From Duganella sp. Root1480D1 (GTDB lineage: Bacteria; Pseudomonadota; Gammaproteobacteria; Burkholderiales; Burkholderiaceae_D): a stretch of 64,000 nucleotides of DNA. Location of the stretch: assembly GCF_001427305.1 (NCBI RefSeq), contig NZ_LMFZ01000006.1:1-64000 (forward strand). The letters are read 5' to 3'. Made by a program: the position numbers and the translations under genes. Shown here piece after piece: positions 51,222 to 60,200 of the stretch (position 1 is the first letter of the stretch; the number at the start of each line of letters is the position of its first letter). The notes below the pieces were generated by a model. That model searched no databases. It worked only from the letters and a program-made list of their open reading frames with translations, and was not told where the DNA came from.

Positions 51222-53906
51222 TTACGCGGTTTCCTCCACTCGGACCTCGCTCAGCAGCTTTTTCAGCTCGGGCACGCAGGAGCCGCAGTTGCCGCCGGCT
51301 TTCACGCAGGCGGTAATCTGCGCCGGCGTGGTCAGGTCCTGCTCACGGATAGCTTTGCAGATGGTATTGCGGCCGACACCGAAGCAGGAGCAGACCGTTG
51401 GGCCGGCATCGGCGCCGGCTGCGATCGGACGGCCGGCCAGCAATGCTGCGCGGTCGGCCATTTCCAGTTGCGGTTTGTCGAACAGGCTGGCCAGCCATTG
51501 ACGGGCCGGCAGGTCGGGCCGCGCCGAGATGAAGATGCATTGCGCGATGCGGTCGTCGACCAGGTGCACGCCGCGGAATACGCCGGAGGTGCGGTCGGCG
51601 TATTCGAGCCAGTCGGCATCATCGTCCTTGATGCCGAGCAGTTGGCGCGCCCAGGCGCCGAAGTCTTCGATGGTGTTACGGCCGGCCAGCTCGTAGCGTT
51701 GGAATTCTTTTCCTTGCACCCTGGTCCAATAGGCCAGCGCGTCGAGTTGCAACGCGTCGCGGCTCAGGATGAAGCCGTGCCACTTCACCGGGAAACGGTC
51801 GATGATTACCGGCGTGTGCTTGAATTCCGGCTCGCCGGAGACCGGGTCGACCACCGGGTTCACCACAGCGCCGACGCGGGCGTCGGAGGCGGTCTGGTTG
51901 TTCCAATGGATCGGCACGAAGGCGCTGCCCCGTGCGATGCCGCCGCCGTGCTGCACACGGGCGATCATGCTGCCCCATTGGCTCGATACGCGCGCCAGCT
52001 CGCCTTCCTTCACGCCGCACAGCAGCGCGTCTTGCGGGTGCATGTCGATGAAGGATTCGGCGATGTGGTCGGCCAGCTTCGGCGCACGGCCGGTACGGGT
52101 CATGGTGTGCCAGTGGTCGCGCACGCGGCCGGTGTTGAGCGTGATCGGGAATTCGCCGTCTGGCAGGTTGGCCGGGGCGCGCGGCACCGTGGTCACGAAG
52201 CGCGCGCGGCCGTCGGCGTGCGAGAAGCGGCCGTCGGCAAATGGGCGGGTCACTGGCGGTGCGCTGGCAGCGGCGATCGCCGGCCATTGCGTCGGCGGCA
52301 GGGCGTCGTAGGCGGATTCGCCCAGTGTGGCGAGGGCGCCGATGTTGAAGGCGCGCGGCAGCTCGCTGTCGCTATTGCGCCAGGCGCTGAGGCGGGCGTG
52401 CTCGGTGAAGATTTCGGCGGCGCTGGCGTAGCCGAAACCGTCGTAGCCCATGCGCAGCGCGAACTGCGACAGGATCAGCCAATCCGCCCTCGCCTCGCCC
52501 GGCGCAGGCAGGAAGGCGCGCTGGCGCGAGATGCGGCGCTCGGAGTTGGTGACTGTGCCATCCTTCTCGCCCCATGCCAGTGCCGGCAGCAGGACATCCG
52601 CGTAGGCATTGGTGTCGGTGTCCTGCACCACGTCGGATACCACCACCAGTTCACAACGTTCAAGCGCGCGGCGCACCTGGTCGGCGTTCGGCAGGCTGAC
52701 CACCGGATTGGTGGCAATCACCCACACCGCCTTCACACGCCCGGCTTCGATCGCTTCGAACAGGTCGACCGCCTTCAGGCCCGGGCGCGAGGCAATGCGT
52801 GGCGACTCCCAGAACGCCTGCACGGCGTCGCGGTGGGCGGCGTTGTCCAGATCCAGGTGCGCGGCCAGCATGTTTGCCAAGCCACCCACTTCGCGTCCCC
52901 CCATGGCGTTGGGCTGGCCGGTGATGGAGAAAGGGCCCATGCCCTGCTTGCCGACGCGGCCGCCGATCAGGTGGCAGTTGATGATGCTGTTCACCTTGTC
53001 GGTGCCGGCGCTGGACTGGTTGACGCCCATCGAGAAGCCGGTGATCACCTTCGCGGTGGCTGCGAAGGATTCGTAGAATTCCATCAGGTCCTGCAGGTTC
53101 AGGCGGCAGGCGCGCGCCACTTCTTCCGGCGTCAGCGTGGCGACCGCCAGCGCATCTTCGAGGCCGCTGGTATGGGCAGCGACGAAACCCGGATCGACGG
53201 CGCCAATGCGCGACAGGTAGCTGAGCAGGCCGTTGAACAGCCACACATCGGTGCCGGGCTTGATCGGCAGGTGCAGGTCGGCCAGCTCGCAGGTGGCGGT
53301 GCGGCGCGGGTCGACCACCACGATCTTCATGTTGGGACGCGCTTCCTTGGCGCGCGTCAGGCGCTGGAACAGGATCGGGTGGCACCAGGCCAGGTTGGAG
53401 CCGACCAGCACCACCATGTCGGCATGGTCGATGTCTTCATAATTCACCGGCACCACGTCTTCGCCAAAGGCGCGCTTGTGGCCCGCTACGGCGGACGACA
53501 TGCACAGGCGGGAATTGGTGTCGATATTGGCGCTGCCGATATAGCCTTTCACCAGCTTGTTGGCGACGTAATAGTCCTCGGTCAGCAACTGGCCCGAGAC
53601 GTAGAAGGCCACGGCATCCGGACCATGCTCGTCGATGATGGCGCGCCATTTGTCCGCCACGTGGTCGAGCGCTTCGCCCCAGGCTACGCGCTGCAGCGAG
53701 CTGTCTCCTTTCCGGTCGCGCATCATCGGATACAGCAGGCGCCCTTCCAGGCCAATCGTCTCCCCCAGCGCGGAACCCTTCACGCACAAGCGCCCCTGGT
53801 TGGCGGGATGCGCGGCGTCGCCGGCAATATCGAATCCGCCATCAGCACGCGGCGTCGCCGTGACACCACAACCAACACCACAATAGGCGCACGTCGTCTT
53901 AATCAT
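51222..53906 (-). CDS. nasA: assimilatory nitrate reductase catalytic subunit
   Basis: An 894-residue molybdenum enzyme reducing nitrate to nitrite in the cytoplasm. The N-terminal [4Fe-4S] cysteines are in TTCAYCGVGCGV and GRLCVKG. The bis-MGD domain follows (SANIDTNSRLCMSSAVAGHK with the active-site region, FSMGVNQSSAGTDKVNSIIN, GPFSITGQPNAMGGREVG). The extreme C-terminus is a BFD-like [2Fe-2S] domain (VCSCFGVGRNTICKAI ... CVKAGGNCGSCVPELKKLL), as in Klebsiella-type NasA. ATG 53906 is the only start that leaves a proper N-terminus. It is the last gene of the nas operon. Confidence 0.95.
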   Translation of the reverse strand: MIKTTCAYCGVGCGVTATPRADGGFDIAGDAAHPANQGRLCVKGSALGETIGLEGRLLYPMMRDRKGDSSLQRVAWGEALDHVADKWRAIIDEHGPDAVAFYVSGQLLTEDYYVANKLVKGYIGSANIDTNSRLCMSSAVAGHKRAFGEDVVPVNYEDIDHADMVVLVGSNLAWCHPILFQRLTRAKEARPNMKIVVVDPRRTATCELADLHLPIKPGTDVWLFNGLLSYLSRIGAVDPGFVAAHTSGLEDALAVATLTPEEVARACRLNLQDLMEFYESFAATAKVITGFSMGVNQSSAGTDKVNSIINCHLIGGRVGKQGMGPFSITGQPNAMGGREVGGLANMLAAHLDLDNAAHRDAVQAFWESPRIASRPGLKAVDLFEAIEAGRVKAVWVIATNPVVSLPNADQVRRALERCELVVVSDVVQDTDTNAYADVLLPALAWGEKDGTVTNSERRISRQRAFLPAPGEARADWLILSQFALRMGYDGFGYASAAEIFTEHARLSAWRNSDSELPRAFNIGALATLGESAYDALPPTQWPAIAAASAPPVTRPFADGRFSHADGRARFVTTVPRAPANLPDGEFPITLNTGRVRDHWHTMTRTGRAPKLADHIAESFIDMHPQDALLCGVKEGELARVSSQWGSMIARVQHGGGIARGSAFVPIHWNNQTASDARVGAVVNPVVDPVSGEPEFKHTPVIIDRFPVKWHGFILSRDALQLDALAYWTRVQGKEFQRYELAGRNTIEDFGAWARQLLGIKDDDADWLEYADRTSGVFRGVHLVDDRIAQCIFISARPDLPARQWLASLFDKPQLEMADRAALLAGRPIAAGADAGPTVCSCFGVGRNTICKAIREQDLTTPAQITACVKAGGNCGSCVPELKKLLSEVRVEETA

Positions 53907-53910
53907 GAAT

Positions 53911-55125
53911 TCACGCAGCCTGCGCGCAAAGCGCCTGCCCAAACAAGAGATGGTTGCGCATCGACGAAATGTCGGTGCGGTTCTGGATCAGGTCGAAGTA
54001 CCATGGACCGTCCTGCACGTCGCCGTACAGCACCGCGCCGGTGATGCGGCCGCCGTCCAGCACCAGGCGCTTGTAGACGCCGCGGCGCGGATCGCGCAGC
54101 ACCAGGTCTTCGCTTCCCTCGCCGCCCATGAAGTCGCCGACCGAATACAGGTCGACGCCAGTCACTTTCAGGCGGGTCGGCGTAACCTGCTGCACATAGC
54201 GGCGATGGCCGGCGCCTGCCAGGTGGGCGGCGCAGACGCGTGCCTGCTCCCAGATCGGCGCCACCAGGCCGAAGGTGGCGCGACGGTGCTGCACGCATTC
54301 GCCAACAGCGTAGATGCGCGGGTCGAAGCTTTGCAGGGTGTCGTCCACCACGATGGCGCGTTCGCAATGCAGGCCGCTGCGGCGGGCCAGTTCGATGTTC
54401 GGGCGCACGCCGGCGGTCATCACCACCAGGTCGGCCGGAATCTCGCTGCCGTCGGCAAAGCGCACGGCAGTCACGCGGCCGGTGCCGACGATTTCGCTGG
54501 TCTGCGCTTCCATGCGGAAGACCAGGCCTTTCGCTTCCAGCGCTTTTTGCAGGAGCTGCGCGGCTGGCTTGTCAAGCTGCTGGTTCATCAGCGCGTCGGT
54601 CACGTGCACCACGGTGACCTGCATGCCCTGGCGCAGCAGGCCGTTGGCCGCCTCCAGGCCGAGCAGGCCGCCGCCGATCACCACCGCGTGGCGATGGTTG
54701 CGCGCCGCTTCCAGCATCGACTCCACGTCCTGGATATCGCGGAAGGCCAGTACGCCTGGCAGTTCGTGGCCCGGTACCGGGATGATGAAGGGGCGCGAAC
54801 CGGTAGCCAGCAGCAGACGGTCATAGCGCACTTCCAGGCCGGAACGGGCACGCACCAGGCGGCGCTTGCGGTCGATGAATTCGACCGGGTCGCCAGCATG
54901 CAAGGTAATGCGATTCTGCTCGTACCACTCGCGCGTGTTCAGCATGATGTCGTCGACCGTCTTCTCGCCCGCCAGCACTGGCGACAGCAGGATGCGGTTG
55001 TAGTTGCCATGTGGCTCGGCACCGAAGACGGTGATGTCGTACATGTCCGGCGCGAGCTTGAGCAGCTCCTCGACCGTGCGCATGCCGGCCATGCCGTTGC
55101 CGACAACGACCAGGGCGGGCTTCAT
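53911..55125 (-). CDS. NAD(P)H/FAD oxidoreductase of the nitrate operon (NirB N-terminal-like, NasC/NasB type)
   Basis: A 404-residue pyridine-nucleotide disulfide oxidoreductase-type flavoprotein. The FAD site is LVVVGNGMAGMRTVEEL, the NAD(P)H site is AVVIGGGLLGLEAANGL, and the C-terminal FAD motif is IYAVGECVQHR. It resembles the first half of NirB but lacks the [2Fe-2S] and sirohaem domains. Its place between nirD and nasA suggests it passes electrons from NADH to NasA. ATG 55125 overlaps the nirD stop; 4 bp separate it from nasA. Confidence 0.9.
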   Translation of the reverse strand: MKPALVVVGNGMAGMRTVEELLKLAPDMYDITVFGAEPHGNYNRILLSPVLAGEKTVDDIMLNTREWYEQNRITLHAGDPVEFIDRKRRLVRARSGLEVRYDRLLLATGSRPFIIPVPGHELPGVLAFRDIQDVESMLEAARNHRHAVVIGGGLLGLEAANGLLRQGMQVTVVHVTDALMNQQLDKPAAQLLQKALEAKGLVFRMEAQTSEIVGTGRVTAVRFADGSEIPADLVVMTAGVRPNIELARRSGLHCERAIVVDDTLQSFDPRIYAVGECVQHRRATFGLVAPIWEQARVCAAHLAGAGHRRYVQQVTPTRLKVTGVDLYSVGDFMGGEGSEDLVLRDPRRGVYKRLVLDGGRITGAVLYGDVQDGPWYFDLIQNRTDISSMRNHLLFGQALCAQAA

Positions 55126-55472
55126 GCCCCGACCCAGACCTTTCCGCCTTCGATGCGTGCCGGCCAGGTTGGCACCGAGTGTTCCGGCGCTTCCAGGCAT
55201 TCGCCCGTTTGCAGGTCGAAGTGATGCTTGTAGATCGGCGAGGCGACTACCAGGCGTTCGCCCAGGTTGCCGACCAGGCCGCGCGACAGCACGCTTGCTT
55301 CCGAATTGGGGTCGTAATTGCCGATGGCGAAAACGCGGCTGTCAGCACCGTCGTTCATGCGGAAGACGGCAACTTGCTGGCCTTGCAGCAGTGCGCAAAC
55401 GCCGGTGTTGGGGACGATTTCTTCCACGCCGCAAACGGCGGTCCAGGCAGAGGCTTGGGTATCACGGTGCAT
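55122..55472 (-). CDS. nirD: nitrite reductase small subunit
   Basis: A 116-residue Rieske-fold protein of the NirD type. The Rieske cysteines and histidines are replaced, as is normal for NirD (DPNSEASVLSRGLVGN, VASPIYKHHFDLQTGECLE). The start at 55472 follows a GGAGAAA site, 11 bp after nirB. It partners NirB in NADH-dependent reduction of nitrite to ammonium. Confidence 0.94.
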   Translation of the reverse strand: MHRDTQASAWTAVCGVEEIVPNTGVCALLQGQQVAVFRMNDGADSRVFAIGNYDPNSEASVLSRGLVGNLGERLVVASPIYKHHFDLQTGECLEAPEHSVPTWPARIEGGKVWVGA

Positions 55473-55483
55473 GGTTTTTCTCC

Positions 55484-58006
55484 TCAGGCGATGGCTTTGA
55501 TCGGGATCAGCTTGCGTTCTTCCACGGTGGCAGGGCGGATCTGTCCGCGCTCCTCCATGAAGACCACATTGCTGTCTGCTTCCGGGCTGTTGACGAAGTG
55601 GCGGAAGCGGGCCCGCGTTTCCGGGTTGTTCACGGCTTCCTTCCATTCGCAGGCGTAGGTGTCGACCACGCGCTGCATGTCTTGTTCCATTTCGGCGTTG
55701 ATGCCCAGCTTGTCCTTGATGATCACGTCTTTCAGGTAATCCAGGCCGCCTTCCAGGTTTTCGCGCCAGGTGCTGGTACGCTGCAGGCGGTCGGCCGTGC
55801 GGCTGTAGAACATCAGGAAGCGGTCGATGTAGGCCACCAGGGTTGCCTTGTCCAGGTCGGACGCAATCAGTTCGGCGTGGCGTGGCTTCATGCCGCCATT
55901 GCCGCACACGTACAGGTTCCAGCCTTTTTCAGTGGCGATGATGCCGACGTCCTTGCCCTGCGCTTCGGCGCACTCGCGGGTGCAGCCGGACACGCCGAAC
56001 TTGATCTTGTGCGGGGTACGCAGGCCCTTGTAGCGGTTTTCCAGTTCGATCGCCAGGCCGACGGAGTCGTCCACGCCGTAACGGCACCAGGTGGAACCGA
56101 CGCAGGACTTCACGGTCCGCAGCGACTTGCCGTAGGCGTGGCCGGTTTCGAAGCCGGTGGCAATCAGTTCTTCCCAGATCGCAGGCAGTTGCTCGACGCG
56201 GGCGCCGAACAGGTCGACGCGCTGGCCGCCGGTGATCTTGGTGTACAGACCGTATTTCTTGGCCACCTGGCCAACCGCGATCAGGCCTTCCGGCGTCACT
56301 TCGCCGCCCGGCATGCGCGGCACCACCGAGTAGGTGCCGTCTTTCTGGATATTGCCCAGGAAGTAGTCGTTCGAATCCTGCAGGCTGGCATGTTCCTTCT
56401 TCAGCACGAAGTCGTTCCAGCAGGTGGCAAAGATGCTCGCTGCCAGCGGCTTGCAGATGTCGCAGCCCAAGCCCTTGCCGTGACGTGCCAGCAGGTCTTC
56501 GAAGGACTTGATCTGGCCGACGCGGATCAGGTGGAACAGTTCCTGGCGCGAGTGCGGGAAGTGTTCGCAGACGTGGTTGTTCACGTCCATGCCCAGCTTC
56601 TTCATTTCCGCCTTCATGATCTGCGTCACCAGCGGCACGCAGCCGCCGCAGGAGGTGCCGGCACCGCAGCATTTCTTGATAGCGCCGATGCTGGTGGCGC
56701 CGCCGGCGACGGCGTCACAGATGGCGCCTTTCGATACGTCGTTGCAAGAGCAGATCTGGGCACCGGCCGGCAAGGCGTCTACGCCCAGGCCTGGCTTAGC
56801 CGCACCATCGGATTGCGGCAGGATCAGGAATTCCGGCGCCTCCGGCAGTTCGATCTTGTTCAGCATCATTTGCAGCAGAGTGCCGTATTCAGCCGCATCG
56901 CCCACCATCACGCCGCCCAGCAGGAATTTTCCGCAGTCGGAGACCACGATCTTCTTGTATACCTGCTTGCGCTCGTCGGTGAACTGGTAGCTGCGCGCGC
57001 CGTCGGCCTTGGCATGCGGGTCGCCGATGCTGGCCACGTCCACGCCCATCAGCTTCAGTTTGGTGCTCATGTCGGCGCCGGTGAATTCGGCGGAGCTGTC
57101 GCCGGCGATATGGCGCGCGGTGACGCGGGCCATGTCGTAGCCCGGGGCCACCAGGCCGAACACCTGGCCGTTCCACAGTGCGCATTCGCCGATCGCGTAC
57201 ACGTCCGGGTCGCTGGTCTGGCACTGGTCGTTGATGGCGATGCCGCCGCGCGGGCCGACTTCCAGGCCGCATTCGCGGGCCAGGTAGTCGCGTGGGCGGA
57301 TACCGGCGGAGAACACGATCATGTCGGTGTCCAGCGAGGTGCCGTCGGCAAACTGCATGCGGTGGGTGCCGCTTTCACCGGCCACGATGGCGGTGGTGTT
57401 CTTGCCGGTGTGGACGGTCACACCCAGGTCTTCGATCTTCTGGCGCAGCACGCGGCCGCCGCCGTCGTCGACCTGCACGGCCATCAGGCGCGGGGCGAAT
57501 TCAACGACGTGGGTTTCCAGGCCCAGGTCTTTCAGCGCCTTGGCGCATTCCAGGCCAAGCAGGCCGCCGCCGATCACCACGCCGGTTTTCGAGCGTGCGC
57601 CGCATTCCTGCATGGCTTCCAGGTCTTCGATGGTGCGGTAGACGAAGCAGTCCTTGCGGTCCTTGCCTTCGATCTGCGGCACGAACGGGAAGGAGCCGGT
57701 GGCGATCACCAGCTTGTCGTAGGACAGCACTTCGCCGCTGTTGGTGGTGACGGTGTGCGCGGCGCGGTCGATGGCCACAGCGCGGCCGTTCAGCTTGAGC
57801 ACCATGTCGTCGCGGTCGAAGAAGCCTTCTTCCACCAGCGACAGTTCTTGCGCGCTCTTACCGCTGAAAAATTCCGAGAGGTGCACGCGGTCGTAAGCCG
57901 GGCGTGGTTCTTCGCACAGGATGGTGACCTGGGCGCTACCCGCCGGCAGCGATTTCAGGAACTGGTGGCCAACCATGCCATGGCCGATGACGACGATCTT
58001 CTTCAT
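55484..58006 (-). CDS. nirB: nitrite reductase large subunit
   Basis: An 840-residue cytoplasmic NADH-nitrite reductase. N-terminal FAD site KKIVVIGHGMVGHQFLKSL, NADH site VVIGGGLLGLECAKAL, BFD-like [2Fe-2S] domain (CSCNDVSKGAICDAV, KCCGAGTSCGGCVPLV), then the sirohaem/[4Fe-4S] domain with CVGSTWCRYG and SGCTRECAEAQGKDVG. The long frame starts at 58252; ATG 58006 (MKKIVVIGHG) overlaps the transporter stop. All domains are complete. Confidence 0.97.
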   Translation of the reverse strand: MKKIVVIGHGMVGHQFLKSLPAGSAQVTILCEEPRPAYDRVHLSEFFSGKSAQELSLVEEGFFDRDDMVLKLNGRAVAIDRAAHTVTTNSGEVLSYDKLVIATGSFPFVPQIEGKDRKDCFVYRTIEDLEAMQECGARSKTGVVIGGGLLGLECAKALKDLGLETHVVEFAPRLMAVQVDDGGGRVLRQKIEDLGVTVHTGKNTTAIVAGESGTHRMQFADGTSLDTDMIVFSAGIRPRDYLARECGLEVGPRGGIAINDQCQTSDPDVYAIGECALWNGQVFGLVAPGYDMARVTARHIAGDSSAEFTGADMSTKLKLMGVDVASIGDPHAKADGARSYQFTDERKQVYKKIVVSDCGKFLLGGVMVGDAAEYGTLLQMMLNKIELPEAPEFLILPQSDGAAKPGLGVDALPAGAQICSCNDVSKGAICDAVAGGATSIGAIKKCCGAGTSCGGCVPLVTQIMKAEMKKLGMDVNNHVCEHFPHSRQELFHLIRVGQIKSFEDLLARHGKGLGCDICKPLAASIFATCWNDFVLKKEHASLQDSNDYFLGNIQKDGTYSVVPRMPGGEVTPEGLIAVGQVAKKYGLYTKITGGQRVDLFGARVEQLPAIWEELIATGFETGHAYGKSLRTVKSCVGSTWCRYGVDDSVGLAIELENRYKGLRTPHKIKFGVSGCTRECAEAQGKDVGIIATEKGWNLYVCGNGGMKPRHAELIASDLDKATLVAYIDRFLMFYSRTADRLQRTSTWRENLEGGLDYLKDVIIKDKLGINAEMEQDMQRVVDTYACEWKEAVNNPETRARFRHFVNSPEADSNVVFMEERGQIRPATVEERKLIPIKAIA

Positions 58007-59304
58007 GCTGCTGCTCCTGCAATTGCATTTTCTTTGACGGTGGATTCGCTGAAGCGTGCGGCCAATGCGCACAGGGCGGAGACGGCGACGAACACGCCAA
58101 GGATCCACAGGGTTTGCTGGGTACTGCCGATGCCTTTCAGCAGGAAGCCTGCTGCCACGGCGCCCACATTGCCACCGGCGCCGATGATGCCGGCCACGCC
58201 GCCCAGGGCGCGCTTGTCGACGAATGGCACCAGCGCATAAGTCGCACCGCACGCCATGTGGGTGAACAGGCCAAACACCAGCATGGCGATCACCGCGAAG
58301 GCCACGCTGTCGGCCTTGGAGAAGAACATCAGGCCGACGCCTTCGCCGATCATCATGGCGAACAGCAGGGTGACGCGGCTATTCAGGCTGCCGCGTGCAG
58401 CGGCCTTGTCGGACACATAGCCGCCCAGTGCACGGGCGAACAGCGCCAGCAAGCCGAAACTGCCCGCTGCCAGGCCGGCTTGCGGCAGCGTGAGCTTGAA
58501 GGTGTCGACGTAATAAGTAGCGGCGATATTGTGGATGAAGATCTCCACGCCGAAGCAGGCGCCGTAGGTCACGAACAGCAGCCAGACGCGGTAGTTGGCA
58601 GCGGCCAGCTTGAAGCTCGACCAGCCGCCCTTCTTGCCGCCTTCCAGTTCGATGCCGGCGGCGCGCAGGTCAGCGTAATTACCGTCCGGGCAGTCCTGGG
58701 TGAAGCGGTAGTAGACGAAGGCCATGACCAGCATCAGCACGCCCGGCACCACCAGGGCGGCGCGCCAGCCCATGGTCTCGTTCACGCCCAGCATGACCAT
58801 GGCGGCCATGATCATCGGCATGGTGGACTGCACCACGCCGCCGCCAGCATTGCCCCAGCCCGCGGCTGCCGCGTTGGCAGTGCCCACTACGTTTGGCGCG
58901 AACATGACCGAGGTGTGGTACTGGGTGATCACGAAACTGGCCCCGACTGCGCCGATCAGCAGGCGGAAGAACAGGAAGCTCTCATAGGTCTGCGCCGCGG
59001 CCACGCCCAGCACCGGGATGGCGCCCAGCAGCAGCAGGCCGGTGTACGCCTTGCGCGGGCCGTAGCGGTCGCACAGCGGGCCAATCACCAGGCGCACGAT
59101 GATGGTGATTGCCACGGCGGCGATATTGATGTTGGCGATCTGCGCCGGGGTCAGGCCGAATTCGCCCTTAATTACAGGCATCAGTGGTGCGCAGGCGAAC
59201 CACGCGAAGAAGCAGATGAAGAAGGCCATCCAGGTGAGGTGGAAGGCACGCATCTGCGGCGTTGAGAACGAAAACAGTTTGATGCTGGTCGCTTTGCTGG
59301 CCAT
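58003..59304 (-). CDS. nitrate/nitrite MFS transporter (NarK/NasA type)
   Basis: A 433-residue transporter with 12 hydrophobic helices. The nitrate signature region is present: FVITQYHTSVMFAPNVVGTANAAAAGWGNAGGGV, where the GWGNAGGG glycines line the anion path, and a second glycine-rich motif GVAGIIGAGGNVGAV in the C-terminal half. MFS motif A is VIGPLCDRYGPRKAY. ATG 59304 (MASKATSIKLFSF) follows the leader RNA. It is the first gene of the nas operon. Confidence 0.94.
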   Translation of the reverse strand: MASKATSIKLFSFSTPQMRAFHLTWMAFFICFFAWFACAPLMPVIKGEFGLTPAQIANINIAAVAITIIVRLVIGPLCDRYGPRKAYTGLLLLGAIPVLGVAAAQTYESFLFFRLLIGAVGASFVITQYHTSVMFAPNVVGTANAAAAGWGNAGGGVVQSTMPMIMAAMVMLGVNETMGWRAALVVPGVLMLVMAFVYYRFTQDCPDGNYADLRAAGIELEGGKKGGWSSFKLAAANYRVWLLFVTYGACFGVEIFIHNIAATYYVDTFKLTLPQAGLAAGSFGLLALFARALGGYVSDKAAARGSLNSRVTLLFAMMIGEGVGLMFFSKADSVAFAVIAMLVFGLFTHMACGATYALVPFVDKRALGGVAGIIGAGGNVGAVAAGFLLKGIGSTQQTLWILGVFVAVSALCALAARFSESTVKENAIAGAAA

Positions 59305-59326
59305 GTCGTTATCCCTGAAAACAAAA

Positions 59327-59374
59327 AGGCGTCCGCACAGCCGCACCTATCGAAGGTTGCGCTGCGCGGACGCC
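59327..59374 (-). terminator. leader attenuator of the nas operon
   Basis: On the minus strand GGCGTCCGCGCAGCGC pairs with GCGGCTGTGCGGACGCC, followed by TTTTTGTTTT: a strong intrinsic terminator 18-70 bp before the transporter start. Its 5' arm shares bases with the second ANTAR hairpin at 59367-59382, so the two structures exclude each other. Confidence 0.88.
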
Positions 59375-59407
59375 GTTGTCCGGTTTTGCCGATCCTCCGT
59401 TAGATCG
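59367..59407 (-). promoter_or_regulatory. two-hairpin ANTAR target RNA in the nas leader
   Basis: Hairpin 1 (59390-59407) pairs CGATCT with GGATCG around the hexaloop AACGGA. Hairpin 2 (59367-59382) pairs CGGAC with GTCCG around the hexaloop AACGGC. Both loops have A at position 1 and G at position 4, the published ANTAR recognition rule. NasT, encoded upstream, should bind here and prevent termination. Confidence 0.85.
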
Positions 59408-59423
59408 ACCCTTTACCTATGCT

Positions 59424-59440
59424 TTGCAAGAGCTGTGCCA
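59424..59440 (-). promoter_or_regulatory. sigma-54 promoter of the nas operon
   Basis: The minus strand reads TGGCACAGCTCTTGCAA, an exact TGGCAC-N5-TTGCA match. Transcription should start near 59414, only about 7 bases before ANTAR hairpin 1, so the leader begins directly with the regulatory structure. Confidence 0.85.
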
Positions 59441-59502
59441 GCCTCTCGTCAGGGGCAAACGGGGCTGGCCGGCCCCGAAAAAAGGGATTTTCGCCATCTG
59501 GC

Positions 59503-59530
59503 GGTGCACCGCGCCCAACTATGGTGCACC
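59503..59530 (-). promoter_or_regulatory. GGTGCACC repeats, candidate NtrC enhancer sites
   Basis: GGTGCACC occurs at 59503-59510 and 59523-59530, two helical turns apart, with a further ATGCACCA about 15 bp on. The half-site TGCACC is that of NtrC. They lie 63-106 bp upstream of the sigma-54 promoter, a normal enhancer distance. Confidence 0.6.
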
Positions 59531-59557
59531 GCAATAGCGCACGCGCTGGTGCATCCC

Positions 59558-60187
59558 TCAGGCGTTGGCCGCCTGCAGCGCGGCTTTGACCATGTCGTCG
59601 ATTTCCGTGGTGATATTCGACAGCACGCCGGCTACCACGGCGAATTCGCGCCCCGCATGACCGGCCCGCGCTGCCACTACGCGGGCGTTGAAGGTCACCA
59701 TCCTGGCCTGGCGGGCAATGGTCTCGATTTCCGTGATCACGCCGCGCAATTGCTTTTTCATTAGCACGGCGTGCTTTTTGGACTGTTCTTCATAGATGGC
59801 GGTGATCTGGTTCAGCACTGCCAGCACGGGAGTGGCGGTAGCCACCAGCTGCTCCAGCGCCGGCCCGGCCTTGCCGCTGTCCAGCGCGCGCTGCGCCAGC
59901 TCGATGAAGGCGGCAATCTGGCGCGCGCCGTCGGGGCGGCCGTAATACGCATCCTGCAGTTCGGCACAAAAGATGCCGGGCAGCGCAGCGCTGCCATTCA
60001 GCAGGGTGTGGTGGGCGTCGCGGAACAGGGCCAGGGCGTCGCGCGCGGTCCCGGCGGCGCCGTCCTGCCCCTGGGCGGCCAGCACTGCGTACAGCACCAG
60101 CCTTTGGGAAGTGAACCGGCGGCGGCCGGACAGGTTGATCAACGCTCCGAACACTTCGCCCGACAAGGGCTTGGCCGCTTCCTGCAT
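59558..60187 (-). CDS. soluble NarX-like P-box domain joined to a shortened chemoreceptor tip
   Basis: A 209-residue protein without signal peptide or membrane segment. Residues 15-33, ALINLSGRRRFTSQRLVLY, match the nitrate-binding P-box of NarX/NarQ and PilJ-type sensor domains (INxAGxxRxxSxR), including the Arg used to bind nitrate. A helical sensor-like region follows to about 135. Residues 148-190 (ITEIETIARQARMVTFNARV then VAARAGHAGREFAVVA) resemble the hairpin tip of a methyl-accepting chemotaxis protein, but the return helix stops after about 20 more residues. It starts 14 bp after nasS, so it is the third gene of a nasT-nasS operon and the last before the nas leader. The role is unknown; a cytoplasmic nitrate sensor is the obvious hypothesis. 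Confidence 0.75.
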   Translation of the reverse strand: MQEAAKPLSGEVFGALINLSGRRRFTSQRLVLYAVLAAQGQDGAAGTARDALALFRDAHHTLLNGSAALPGIFCAELQDAYYGRPDGARQIAAFIELAQRALDSGKAGPALEQLVATATPVLAVLNQITAIYEEQSKKHAVLMKKQLRGVITEIETIARQARMVTFNARVVAARAGHAGREFAVVAGVLSNITTEIDDMVKAALQAANA

Positions 60188-60200
60188 GGACGCTCCTTCG

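Noticed and set aside
51468-54044. An 858-codon plus-strand open frame opposite nasA
   Set aside because: It is the antisense shadow of an intact nitrate reductase, low in complexity and without family motifs.
55004-58240. A 1078-codon plus-strand open frame opposite nirB and nirD
   Set aside because: It lies antisense to genes with complete domains and has no recognisable motif. Long antisense frames are common in GC-rich coding DNA.
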